Source of the DNA: Lichenostomus cassidix
Lineage: Eukaryota > Chordata > Aves > Passeriformes > Meliphagidae
Direction: 5' to 3'
Assembly (NCBI GenBank): GCA_008360975.2
Contig: CM039182.1
Coordinates: 58,106,491-58,170,490 of the forward strand
Length of the DNA: 64,000 nucleotides
Part shown: positions 37,139 to 49,900 of the stretch, in pieces
How the letters are laid out: the number at the start of each line of letters is the position of its first letter
How positions within the stretch are numbered: the first letter of the stretch is position 1
Translations under genes and position numbers: made by a program
Notes under the pieces: generated by a model
The model's database searches: none
The model's input: only the letters and a program-made list of their open reading frames with translations
What the model was told of the DNA's origin: nothing

Positions 37139-40100
37139 GTGAGCAGCTGCTTGAGCTCGCCGGGTGAGTTGCTGCTGTTACTTAAAGGAGTAACTGAAAG
37201 ATGGGCTGACGAGCAATAGTCCTGTGTCCGTTTGTCATAAAATGTTTGAGCCGTCTGTTGCTAGAGAAACTACCCCAGTCTACCACCTGGTGTTTCACTG
37301 AGCCTGGGGATTTAGCCCAGATAAGCACTGGTTTACTTAATAAATATTGAAAAGGGAAAAAATGGAGAATGGAGCGGGGAAAGATGCCATAGTTGTTCTC
37401 TGTTTTATTGAGTGCTGAATGAGACCATTTGGATCATTGTCTCCTGCCATGGTTTGTGTGTCACTAAAACCCATTTTCTTTTAATTTTGAAAATTGAGGA
37501 TGAAGAATACCATTAAACAGATACAACTCTACACAGGGATTGGTATAAAGTTCTGAGTAACATGTGATTTAATTTGGAGTTGTGGATGGCCACCTGCTGT
37601 ACTTCTGTTCTTGTGGCAATCTGGCAAGTGGCTGCACTATTTCATTGCTTTTATTTGTTGGATATGTTAGGATTCATCCAGGAGAGCTGCAGACTGACTG
37701 GGCTGGCACAGACCGGGGGAGTGCTTGGCCGCTGGCCCCTTCAATACAAACAGAACCCCAAACTGCTAAGGTTTCTTTCAGTGATCTCAAAATGCATCAC
37801 TCTGTTGCTGTCACATACAGGTAAATTATAATTTCATCATAGGTTAATTATTTCCTTTTCCTAATCATTAAAGTGAAAAGGATTGCACTACTCTCAGGTA
37901 ACATAATTCCTAGTGCTGTCCAAGCACCTGCTACTTATGGAACTGCACTCATGGAACTGTGGTTCCAGGTCACCAGGGAGGTGCTGGAATAGTTGGCTTC
38001 TTTTGGGAGTGGGGTCAGAGCAAGACACAGCTCTTGACATGAGCTTTGTTGGTTTTTTTTAAGATGGCTTTTTTTTTGTTTATTTGTGTGGGGGTTTTTT
38101 TGTTTTGTTTTGTTTTTTTAAACGTGATTATATATGATCTGTACTTCAGAGAAAGCACATAACAATGTTCACCATCAAATGGTTTGGATAAAAAACCTCT
38201 GCCTAGATTGGGCCGCTCTGGTCTGCTGGGGTAACCTTCAGCTTCCTCTCATTTGATTCTTTCCCAGGGAAGTTTTGGTGCTGCCAGTAATAAAGGAAAT
38301 AAATGTGGGTATTATTGAAATGCTAGCGCCACATGTATATTAGTTGTTGTTTCTTTTTTTTTTTTTGATATGTTTAAATTTCATATAAGAATGGAGGAAG
38401 TATTTACTGTAAAATAAGCTCTAAAGGAAAAGCATTCTGAAATCCTTTCAATGCAATAAATAACCCAATTAGTTTCTACCTACTGTTTTTGTTTTGAAAT
38501 GCATTGGCAGTATTTTGTAGCCTGTATTTAGAACTTGATAATTTCAAATGAGTTGTCTTCATGTACTTGTTTCTCTAGGCTACAGAAACAGCATGATTTT
38601 TGATTATGAGGGCTAATATTCTTTTCCTAAGAAGTGCAGTCAGAACCAATGAGGAAGACAGTGCAATACGTATCCCTGTTGCTATTTGAAAACTTCTTTG
38701 CACTTGTCTGTTGTGATTTTTAAAGCAGCATTATTGGCAGATGTCTGTAATTTTCATATCAGCAGAAAACTAGTGTAGTGTGCTTTTTGTTGCTGTTTGT
38801 TTGGGGGTTTTTTCTAGTTTTGTGGTTTTGGTTTGTTTTTTGTGGGGTTATTTTTTTTTTTATTTTTTAAAAGTTCTTGCTTACAGAGACCCAAATTAGA
38901 TGCTTACAAAAAACCAAATTAAACAATCATGGGTTGAATAACTACCACGAATGCATTCCTGTGTCAGCTTGTTAACTGACAAATGCTGGCCTCTTGTATT
39001 CTGGTTTCCAACATTATTTGACACATCCTGGAAGCTGCTTAACTTGAGTCAGTTCTGTCTGCACCAAACCGGTAGGCATTTAAATAGCTTTTAGCTCTCA
39101 TGTGGATATGGATTATATAAACAAACAATGTTTTAGGCTTGGATGGGATGTCAAGGCATTTCATAAATTGCCTTGTTTAGAAGTATAGAAGTATTGCATT
39201 TGTTAGTTAGATCAGATCTTGTCCCTTTCCTGTGTCCCTGCTGTGAACCCAGTTTCCTAGCTTTGGGAAGCTTCAGTACTGGCAATGTTACAGCTGTTTC
39301 TCTGGTAGAAATACTGTACCTTGAATCACAACAGCTTATCAGCTACTAATTCTGAATGGCCATTTTTTGGAACATGAGGTGGTGTAGCCAGTGGTACTTG
39401 AGCTTTTTTTGAAGGGAATTGACTTGCAAACTGGAAGCAGTCAGCTGCAGCAAAATCCTGCTTGTCTTCTCAAAATAATTCAGCATATGTGGAGTGTATG
39501 GATGGTATGGCTGGGGGGCTGCTTCCAGTGCCTGCTGTAGCCCCTTCAAAGCCACATCACCTTGCCTTTTATAGCCAGTCAGATATGCCTTTGCAGCCCC
39601 CATGCTTTGAAGGACAAGGAGTTTCATAATACGAACTTGAGTTCTAAAGGCAGCTAAATATTGTTGTGGAAATAAATACCAGCTGAACTTCCTTTCTCAT
39701 AGCCTGAACATGACAGTTGTCCTTCAAAGGAAAACTGAGAAAATGTTCAAACAAGAAGAAAATTTGTGTGGTAGTAGTTCTGTTTTGTTTTTGTAAACCA
39801 TAAGTGTGGTTGGCTACAGTAGAAGCCTACTAGAGGTAAGATACTAAAATTTTAAGATGTGGGCAATTTAACATTTCTGTTGGCAGAAAAACAGATAATT
39901 TTCTTAAATTACTTGTTGAAAAGTGTACTGTGTACCAACCATTGTTTTTTTTTTTTTTGAAATCTATCAAATGCACTTGAAGTGCTCTGGGGTGGATATG
40001 AAAAATGGTGCTTCACCTTCACTGCAAGTGCTTGATAACACAAAAGTTACTAACAATTTGATAACAAAAAGGCCCACACCATGGTTCTTCTGTGCTGAAC

Positions 40101-41977
40101 TGTAACTCTAGTTTAAAACTGTCATGCTAATTATTTTGAGAAAAAAGAAATAATTTTGAAAACTCTTCTTTTTGATTGATACTGACATCTTGGAAATGCT
40201 TGTGTGAAGTTAAATCCACACAGCAGTTAAAGCCACAGTCTTCACTGGAGTGTATGTGTGAAGATTGTATCTTGATAAATGCTTGTCATCTCTCAGGACA
40301 ATTTGCCACTGAGAGCCCATTGTTAATTTATCTAAAACACATGGAAGAGCCCAGGAAATGTGGCTGGGCTCAGCTAAACTTGATGTGTAAACATCGTGAA
40401 TAAGCTCAATAGAGTTGTTGCCAAGCGTGGATTTGGGAAGGAGAGCGGGCCTGTCTGTTTTTCTGGTGCATCCCTGAGTTTTTTCTCAGGTGGTTGTGAA
40501 TTCTTCATCTCAGACCCAATGGGTTGAGCCTGAGATCTGGCCTCAGGGTTGCAAGTTTGCCAGCTGGCTGGAGCCAGAAAATAAACAACTCCTTATTTGC
40601 TCTCCTATGCATTTTTTGGTTTTGGTTTTTTTTTTTTTCCTGGAAAACAGAATGTCCCTGACACTGTCTTGTTTCCTGAAAGGTTTCTTTAACTTTATAA
40701 AGTTAAATCAGTCACGTGAGGTAGGTAAAATGAAGCCTGAGCTATTCAAACCCAAACTCATTCCCTCGTAAGCACAAAGGGTTTTGTTTGTCCATCATGC
40801 TGTATCAGAAATGGCATATTGAAGGAGATAGGTTTACTCATCACTTTGAACGTGTGCCAGTCATCTTTCTGAGATGGAGGCTTTGTGCAACACTAGGGCA
40901 GTGAAAGTCTGAATATGGTTCATTTTATGTTAGGCAGTTTTTTGGCTCTGCTGGCTCCGATGTTGTAACACACTTAATGGGAAAGCTTTGTCCACTGAAC
41001 TGGAAAAAGTTGCAGCCAGTCTGTCTCTTGTTTCACACCAATCGAGGCTGGCTTGATTTTGACAACAGGATGATGGTCTGGATTTTGGAACATGATTTTG
41101 GTTTTACTGCTTGAGTGACTTTGAACAAGTCGGTCTTTTTGGGCTTGTACAATTGTGATAAAGAAGGATATCCACCTTGTAGATATGAGGTTAGAAAAAT
41201 GATTCTTGGACAAAGAAAGGATTTATGATCCTCAGATGAAAGCTGATACATAAAATGCAAAGCAGCACCATTCTGAGCCTTTTTTGAAAATCAAGATTAT
41301 TCTACTGTGTAATGGGATAGTCATCTCCAGCATATATGCTGAAATATCTGTCTGTTTTGTATGGTTACCAAGCAAGTTTCCGTGTATGCATAGTGGTATT
41401 GAAGGAAAGCCTTTTGGTAGGGGTCTCACTGAGCCAGAGGGCTACCAGGTTATTCCTAGGTATTATGACTTCTTAAGGGATGTTTCAAGAGACGGTTGTT
41501 TATTTATTTACAACAGGGAATGTATTAACTCTTACTGTGATGCAGTTAACTCTTTTGCAAAAAATGAAATTCATTAAACTTAACACCATGCTGTAGGTAT
41601 TTGAGAAGGTAATTATAGTCTTTTGCTTGGGAACAGAGCAAGTAATCTCCAGAAGGTGGGCTTTTCAGACGCTGATTTGATTATATTTCCACTTGCCTCT
41701 GGCATGGTTTCTAGCAGATTTATCTTTTTTTATTATCATGCCAGAAAACAGCCTTTGAAATATGCAATTTTATGTAAGATTAGCAGTTTCCCCATCTGTC
41801 CTACTGTGCAAATTGAATTTTTAAACTTCTGAAATAAAAAGTTCATAGCTTCCATTAGTATGGCTGTATTCTCTAATGCTGAACTATCAAATGGAGCAGA
41901 GAAAGTAAGTATTTTTGTATCAAAATTATCTGTGTGTATTCTTTGTGTGTGTAGGTAGATCTGGTGAAAATGGTAGA

Positions 41978-42307
41978 TCCTAGAAGGGAGCCAACAACAA
42001 AGATGGAGAAAGATATTTACAAACGTGAGTAGTGACAGGACAAGGGGGAATAGCTTCCAAGTGAAACAGAGTAGTTTTAGATGAGATGTTAGGAACAAAT
42101 TCTTTACTGTGAGGGTGATGAGGCACTGGAACAGGATGCCCAGAGAAGCTGTAGATGCCCCATCTCTGCAAGCGTCCAAGGCCAGGTTGGATGGGGCTCT
42201 GAGCAGCCTGGTCTAGTGAAAGATGTCCCTGCCCATGGCAGGGGGATTGGGATTAGATGATCCTTAAGGTCCCTTCCAAGTCAGACCATTCTGTGGTTCT
42301 ATGATTT
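41978..42307 (+). repeat. CR1 LINE fragment, 3' end, sense
   Basis: It shows GGGAGCCAACAACAAAGATG, TGACAGGACAAGGGGGAAT, GGCACTGGAACAGGATGCCC, AGAAGCTGTAGATGCCCCAT, GGCCAGGTTGGATGGGGCTC, AGCCTGGTCTAGTGAAAGAT, GGTCCCTTCCAAGTCAGACC and the tail TTCTGTGGTTCTATGATT. It is a well preserved 3' end of an avian CR1, 5' truncated. It is the same subfamily and orientation as the copy at 46674-46971. The 147-codon minus-strand frame overlapping it is an antisense shadow. Confidence 0.95.
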
Positions 42308-42398
42308 ACATTGCAAAGAATTTTATTAATTTTAACTTGTTATGGTTACTGTGCTTTTTTTCTTTGCTAGTACTTGTAACACTATAAGTACTAGTAAT

Positions 42399-42448
42399 AC
42401 TTTTCAAATCTGCAAGAACAAAAAATAACACTTTTCAAATCTGCAAGA
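42399..42448. repeat. Two-copy direct repeat, 31 bp period
   Basis: ACTTTTCAAATCTGCAAGA occurs at 42399-42417 and again, identically, at 42430-42448. It lies just downstream of the CR1 tail and is probably a local slippage duplication. Confidence 0.85.
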
Positions 42449-43784
42449 CCAAATTTAAGCACTTACAAAGTCCCGTTTAGGCACTGGTTTTCACGGTGAT
42501 GATGATGAATAATTATGTGCTTCAGCTTTTTAAATTTTTTTGTCATGGATTTGTTTTCAAACAACAAAAGTGGGATCCATTTGAAAATGGTCACTGAGTA
42601 GAACTCTCAGCAGCTGGCCCCATGGGAAATTCTGTTTTTGCATATACACCAGTGGTGTGTTGACTTGATACAACAGTGATGCTAGCTTCTCTTGTTTTTA
42701 ATTGCTTACCTATAACAAATTATAATCAGTAATTTTTATCCACTTTTGAGTGGGAATGAAGAGAATGTAGAAGGTAAGCATACAACAGAGAAATGTTAAC
42801 AAATTGATAAAAATGGTGCATTTCTTTACATTAAAAACATACAAAAACCTGTCCACTGAAGGGGTCAAAAGAAAATAATTCTGCTACCCTTTTGGTGAGT
42901 TTTAACAATTCATTCTTCTCCTCTCAGTAGACTTCCTCACTGGGCATCCTCTACTTGTTTGTGTTTCACTCTGAGTCTCATGGTTTTTTGGGACTGGAGT
43001 GGCAAAATTTAGCACAGGTAGAGAAAGTAAAAAAGCTGGAGTGGAGGAAAGTAAGCAGTACGGTGGGAGGAACTGGGCTTTTAGGCAGTGTGCTCTGGAA
43101 AACTTTAATGATTTGCAGGATTGAAGTATGTACTGCTTTTGGTTGCCTTATTGTACATGCAGCACCAGAACAGGAGTATCTGGGCAGTACTGGGCAGTCC
43201 CTTTATGTTTATTCATAGTTACAAGAAAAATGCATTTTGAGAAGTTGATAACCTTCACAGTGTGTTTATGTTTTGGGATAAATATATAGTAATTTAAATG
43301 TTCTGTAAAATACTTTTTACAATTATTGCAGGGCATAATATTCTTCTTCTAGCAGCACTGCCTTTATGTAGCAAACAAAATTTCTATAAAGTGTTAGTGT
43401 GTTATTAGATACCTGAAAAGTCATACTTAGTTCACTTTAGCTCATGAGAATTGTCCCTTATCACACATTTTGTTCTTTTTCTTACTTTGATATGTAACTA
43501 GATAGGGCACTGTCTTTTGTTTGAAGTTACTTGCAGTATTGAGCCAGTGACAAGTAGTTGATGACAGATACAGACCAGATAACCATTCAGTGAACACACA
43601 AACATCTGAATGAAAATGTTTTAAATCAAGCTGAGTCTGAAATAACATGGATGGGTTTTAAAAGTCTTGTTGATGATAATTGCAAGTCAGCATACTGCAG
43701 TCTTAAGAAAATGTTAGGCCTTTTGTACTGGTTGAGCTATGAAATGCACAGCACTTGTTACTCTGAGTTGCATGTGTGCTTTCT

Positions 43785-43796
43785 GGGGGGGGGGGG
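43785..43796. repeat. G homopolymer, 12 nt
   Basis: An uninterrupted run of twelve G on the + strand. Confidence 0.95.
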
Positions 43797-44547
43797 CTTA
43801 GTTAAGTGCAGTTATTACTCAGCAGTCTAAGTGAATGCATGAGGTACAGTCTGGTTTTGCATGGAGGCTGACTGCCTTGCTCTCCAGGGAATAATGTTAC
43901 ACTGCTTGTTGCATTTTCCACTTATTTTACACATTGCTAAATATCACAGTGATAGTAAATCAGAAATAATCCGTTACTTACCTGTAGTGTTTTGATATGT
44001 CTGTAGGCGATATTATGTACTACTGTTGAAATATGTCGAGTTGTTTCCTCAAATATTTTACTTCAGATGAAGACTTGTGATCTTTCTGCCTTTTCTTTTT
44101 AAAACAGTTTAACAACTGCTTGTTCTGGATTTTGGGTTAGGCTAAAAGCTTATGATGGTACTTCATAAAGGTGGAAAGCATTCAAGCTCTTTTGGGAGAG
44201 CATTTAGGAACTCTACAGCATTGTAATTCAGTTGCCGTGAGCCATTCCAGATTGTCAGCCTGGAGGGAATGGATTCCAGTAGCACTTGTGAAACTTGAAG
44301 GCAGGATGACAGATCTCATTAGGCATTGGTAAATCACTAAACATTTCCTGTAATATACTTACCCCCTCATATTTTGCCTTGACCATCCTTCTTTGCATCC
44401 CTGCTGCTCTCCCCATCCCTGTATCACCTGCTGCTTCCTCTGCATACTGGCTCATCGTGGTGCCCTCTGTTTTCCTTTTCTTGGTCTGGCACATCTGAAT
44501 GTTGGTCACAGCTGGCAGGTCAACCTCCTGTCAACATACTTTTAGAC

Positions 44548-44569
44548 TTATTTATTTATTTATTTATTT
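44548..44569. repeat. (TTTA)n tetranucleotide repeat
   Basis: About five consecutive TTTA units ending in a T run. Confidence 0.95.
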
Positions 44570-46673
44570 TTAAAATTATGCTTCCCTCCTCATCCACCTC
44601 CAAAACTAAAATCTTTGGAGAATACAGTGCACAAGAACCTTGGTCTAAACAGGCTGTGTTCTAACACAGAGTACTGAGGATTCCTTGTTAAGTGACTTCC
44701 TCTTTGTACCTGACACTCTGACAGCAAGGGTAAGTTTGATCAGCCTTCTAGCTAGGCCAAACAATTCCGAAGTGAAACAGTGAAAGGAACTTCCAGCAAA
44801 AGTAACTGAACTGATCTTTAAGGTGTTCTTTGGAAATGTTAATGAAATTCTTTTCTGTGGGGAATGGGGAGCATACAGGGAAGACACCCCAGAATGTGTG
44901 ACTTTAAGGGCTAACGCCTTTTTAAATAGGGAGTTTTGATGAAAAATGGTTGAATGAGAGGTCCTGTCTGAGTTTAAGCTTTCATTTAATCAAGTAGAAT
45001 CTTACTTTTTACTCAGTAGTTACCTCATCTTTATTGAAGTCAGCATAACAAGTAACTTTGAGTATTAATGGGGTGCTTGAGATGGTCTTTCACCCAACTG
45101 CCAGCACATGTTTCTGTGTGCTGAAATGATGTGTTCTGCTCTCTATCAGTAATCCTTGATTAATTTAGAGCAATAACTTATTTGGATGGAATTTTGAGGT
45201 TTCATTTCCCTTATTCTTCCTTCAGTGTAAAAGTGGATGAAATGTTTCAAGAGTTAGAATGGAGATTAGATGTGTTAACAGAGAATGCTGTTGACTTATA
45301 GGTAGGTTATGGGATTCACAATAAAGACTTCAGGTATAATAATTCTTTTACTGCCCCTTCAGTCCGCTTCAGTCTTTGCACAGATATGTGCTGCCATAAG
45401 AAGTGGGTAATAACTAACCAAATAGGTATGAGGAATTCTAGTATTTAAAAAAAACACTTAAGTGAAAGATACTATGTATTACCTAGACACACTATATTGC
45501 CCCTGGAAAAGGAATATTTTAATAGTCCTGGTGTTTGCCCACCCCTCCATTTTATTTTTGGGATGTTGAGGTTATAAAATACACTGTTGCGGAAGGTGCT
45601 TGGTAGCTGGACTGCCTGTATCCATGCACGTAGTTTCTGTACAGTGTTACAAAGATCTCCATTTGTACTGCTTGCTTACTGAGGGTTTGTTGTTTTTCTG
45701 TTCCAAGACCCTATTTTTTAATGGGAAGGAGGTCACATGAGAAGCAACTTAAGTCAAATAAAGTAGGTGCCCTCAGTTAGTGCAAGAGGAGTTCAAGGTC
45801 TCTTAAATTTGTCCAATAAACTTAAGATAATAAATCTTAAGTATGTTTAACAACATACTAAACATGCAAATACAAGCTGACATGACCTCTTATTTTGTTT
45901 TACCAGTTGATGTTGATCTCAGATTTTTTCCCTCAGGCTAGCTCTTGTATCCAGTATTGTTTAGAGGGTGTCTGAGGGATAGTGGTTTTGTTTTCATGTA
46001 AGCCTTAACAAATTACTTTTCTACTCCACATTTTAGCTTTATTCTTGGTTTATCTATAGTCTGATAAAAAGGTTCCTAACTCATGGTGAGTTTCAAATGT
46101 AAACACTGCCAGGTCTGAGCTGGAAAGCAACATTCCAGAAGCTGTCCACCCCTGCAGCCAAGGTATGAGGTTGCCCCTCTCTGTGTTACTACTGTAAATT
46201 GCCAAACTTTTAAACATGGGCAGATCCACCTCGCTGTGAGACAAGGAATTCTGACCTGACTTAGGTGAACTATTCATTCAGAGCCCACACACAGCTTCAT
46301 CTTTTGAGAGAGACCGCAGTTCTAAACCAAATTGACATAAAATAGTTTCTACAACAGTGCAATCCTCATGTATCCCAGGTCTTGGGGAAAAAGAACTCAA
46401 ATGATGAGATTTTGCATTCAGAATAATAAAAATATTGATTGCTGGTTGTTTACAAGATCTTTCTGGCAAACTAGAAATTCTTAATTCAGCTTCTGCATTT
46501 GTCTCTTACTCAGGTAACTTGGCATACTATATTTTTAGAATTGGATAATAATGTTTATGTGAAGAAGTTACTTTTCCCCCTCACTTTTTCACTGTTTACA
46601 CTCACAAAAGTATATGTGCACCTAATAAATCCTGCAAAAAGGAACAATTCTATTATCTGGTGTGTTTTATACA

Positions 46674-46971
46674 AGGCAGATGGAGAGAGACTATCTACAA
46701 GGGCATGTTGTGATAAGACAAAGGGGAATGGCTTCAAACTGAGAGCAGGTTTAGATTAGATATTAGGAAGAAATTCTTTAATTTGAGGGTGGTGAAGCAC
46801 TGGAACAGGTTGCTCAGAGAAGCTGTAGATGCCCCATCCCTGGAAGTGTTCAAGGCCAGGCTGGTTGGGGCCCTGAGCAACCTGGTCTAGTGGAAGGTTT
46901 CTATGTGCATGACAGGGGGTTGAAACTAGGTAATTTTTAAGATCCCTTCCAACCCAACCCATTCTATAACG
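46674..46971 (+). repeat. CR1 LINE fragment, 3' end, sense
   Basis: It shows AGATGGAGAGAGACTATCTA, GTTGTGATAAGACAAAGGGG, AGGAAGAAATTCTTTAATTT, GCACTGGAACAGGTTGCTCA, GAAGCTGTAGATGCCCCATC, AACCTGGTCTAGTGGAAGG, CCCTTCCAACCCAACCCATT and TCTATAACG. It is a 5' truncated avian CR1 like the copy at 41978, 4.7 kb upstream in the same orientation. The terminal ATTCTATGATTCT repeat is reduced. Confidence 0.94.
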
Positions 46972-49900
46972 AAACCTTCATATATGGCATGAATTGTTCT
47001 TTAGTGTGGTAATATCTTCCTGTTTCACTAGAATCCTCAGAGCTCAGTTTAATTCTTATTTAGTGAGCAATACTTGTTAGTGAATATCAGTTGTTTTGGT
47101 ACTTGGGAGCTTTTGTTCTCATAATGATGCCTTGTAATGGCATAATTCAAAATCAGTTGTTGACCCTTTATAACCTTAGTTCAAAATCATCTGTTATCTG
47201 TCACGAGTCTTCAGCCTATTCGGCACATTCATTTTATTGTAAATACTGCTTTGGTAGAAATGAGGGCAAATTTTCCAGAGGCTCACATGTGCAAGAAGTA
47301 GATTTCTGTGTTTTGTGTCAATTGGCTTTGTAGCTTTTACTTCTCCTGGTTGACAAAAGTTCACTCTGTTCAAAATCCTTGTGAAAGTAATGGTGTCTGA
47401 GATCCTGCATCAATAACCACAGGCTTCTGAGAGGAATGGAATAAACTTAAAATGTTCAGACAGTTGATGGCTGGAAATTTCCCTCCTTTAGGAAAGGTTG
47501 TTGATTATTTAGAGTATGGAGTAATAAATGTTGTGTTAACCATTCAAGTATGTTAAATTATTAATCAAAACTGTGGTTTGGGATAACAGATGTAACAAAA
47601 AGATTAACTTCTATTAGGGCTTACTTACCCCTGATAATTTCAAGTGTTCTTACAGCAGGTAATTAGAAGTTTCACTACTCCGCTGCTTCCCTTTGCTGCA
47701 GGTGATGCTTAAAAATACTTGATACCATACATTGGTGTTTATGTTTTTTCTCAAATTGTTTACTCTCTTTGGAATATTTTCTAAACAGCACTTCTTTGAT
47801 GTGTATTGGAACAAGTTGAGAAGGTTTACCCAGTCAGCTTCTCTGGCACATAATTTTTAAGGCAAAAATCAGATTTTTCTTGAAAGCAAGTGACTTGTAA
47901 TATAGTGGGAAAGCAGCAACTTAACTATCAGTCTTTAATTTCATTAGTTTGGTTATTTAAAAGGAGTACTTTTTTTTTTTTTTTTAACCTCAGACAAACA
48001 ATAGTTTCCTCAGCTTCCTAAAGAGAGAGGTTTTCTTCTGTGTCCAAGTAAAACCACGATCTGTGATGATGTTATGAGAATTTCTGAAATTCATACCATT
48101 AAACCATACAGTTTTACTTTGAGGTTGTTGTTTTACTGAATTTCCTAAGACCTTCACTGTTTTCACCCTGTTATCATAGCTATCAGTGGTGATTTCAGTA
48201 AAACTGAGGAGCTCTCCTTGCCTCCTGCTGTCACTTGTGAGGAGTCCTTGTCAATAGTGACTTCTACATCACTCTTCCAGGAAGCCTCTTTGTAAGCAAA
48301 GATGTGTCTTGCTCCCCCACACAGATTAGCTTTTACTGGGAATGCAAACAAACTGGTTTTGCTATTTTTATATGCAACAGATGGGCAACTTCTGCTGGAG
48401 TGAGATGTGCTTGACAAATAGAAGTTCAGTGTTACAAGCTGCCTTCCTACACAACTATTTGTCCCTCTGACCTGTTTGGACTCTTCATCTGGTTCCTGAA
48501 CTGAGCAGTGTTTTTCAGAAAACTTAAAACACCACATTTAATTATGTCTATATTTTTACCATAAACGTTTTTCTACCAAGAAGAAAATGATAGCTATTTT
48601 TGAACTGACTTTGTCAGGTGAAGATGAAATCATGACTGCATTTCAAGCTGATAGATGAGAAAGATTAGGGACTTCATGAAGCTGATTATCTTCAGCGGGG
48701 ATTACCTCAGTGAATAATATGTTTGTCATTTGGAAAGAAATAAAGAAGCCAGTAAAATTTAGACTACATTGAGATTTGTGTGACTACAGTTCCTTAGCTA
48801 GTCTACAGTTCTGTAATCAAGAAGAGTGAGAAATGTTTAATAAAGGTCTAATTGGGTGATGTTAAGGCGGCTTTTTTAGATATCCATAGGAAAGTGGAAA
48901 AACATTACAAGATGAAGGGTAAAAAATTTAGAATTTTGGCAAGGAGACACGGATGTTATTAAGGGACATAATATATAATATATATATAATGTTATGGTGG
49001 AGAGCTCTAATTATAAGGGAAAGGCTGTGTGCATTAGAACTAGGAAAAGAGAGCATACCAATTTCAAAGTGGTGTTAAGTATATGTATTTATTATATATC
49101 TTTGATATTTCCTGCACAAAACATGTAAATGCTACTATTGTAAAATGCCATCAGCTGTGTTAATAACTGATGGATGTTAAACTGAACAAATGTAGCAATG
49201 CTGAGAAAGTTCCACTAGACCAGGGCAATTCTAATATTGAGTTAATAATAAAAGAAACAATAACAACAGGAAAGCAAGATGCTCCAGATTGTTGATTTAC
49301 TCACAAGCTCTCTTTGTCCGAGTGAGAGCTGTAAGCTAAGCAAAAGATATGAGAACATAATTTATAGTTCACAGCGAAAACTATTGTTGATAATCATGGA
49401 AAAAACATCCGGTGTTGCTTGGGCTTGTACAGAACTGCCAGTCTGGTATTTGTGCTCTTTCTGGGATATTGGCTGATGATCATGTGGCAGGTGGAGTGCT
49501 GCATTTATGGAAGGAAGGGTATGTATAGCTGGGGAGTCTGAGAAGAACAGGAGAAAAAATACAGGTTTTCAAACAGCTCCCAAGCACTTTCTGTAGTACA
49601 GGTAGAAATTGAAGTGTGTGTTTTGTGGATTGGATAAATTCTGGAAGATGATAGCTGGATAACCACCAACTGTAGACCATAGCCTCAGCAGTGGTTTCTC
49701 TAAATTAGCATTATGTGACTTCTTTTTGTAGTAACGGTCAGCAAATACTGTTTTCAGGAAAGCATTGGCATCTTGAACAGCTCCTTTCAATTTATGCATT
49801 CCTTTTATTATGTCCCGTTTTGCAGAAAGAGAAATCATAAGAAAAATAAAAATATTTTGTATTGTATTCGGTAGTATTAAATGAAATAAATGTGTTGCAG

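Larger units (their letters stand above)
33985..41977. other. Long repeat-poor intronic segment with a GC-rich island
   Basis: Eight kilobases without a recognised transposon except low-complexity tracts. It holds a C run of 13 at 34665-34677, a GC-rich island at 37020-37180, G/T-rich tracts at 38049-38121 and 38790-38870, and T runs at 35103, 38069, 38354, 38851, 39945 and 40626. A minus-strand frame at 39346-39627 is discussed in the findings. No gene is recognised. Confidence 0.55.
42308..46673. other. Unique intronic sequence, no gene seen
   Basis: It contains the direct repeat noted at 42399, a G run of 12 at 43785-43796, and a (TTTA)n tract at 44548-44569. A minus-strand frame at 46050-46469 is broken by one in-frame TGA and resembles nothing I know. 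Confidence 0.55.

Noticed and set aside
41736..42179. 147-codon open frame on the minus strand
   Set aside because: It runs antisense through the CR1 copy at 41978-42307.
46050..46469. Minus-strand frame of about 140 codons broken by a single TGA
   Set aside because: I considered a pseudogene or a selenocysteine codon, but there is no homology, no SECIS-like hairpin that I can see, and no splice context.
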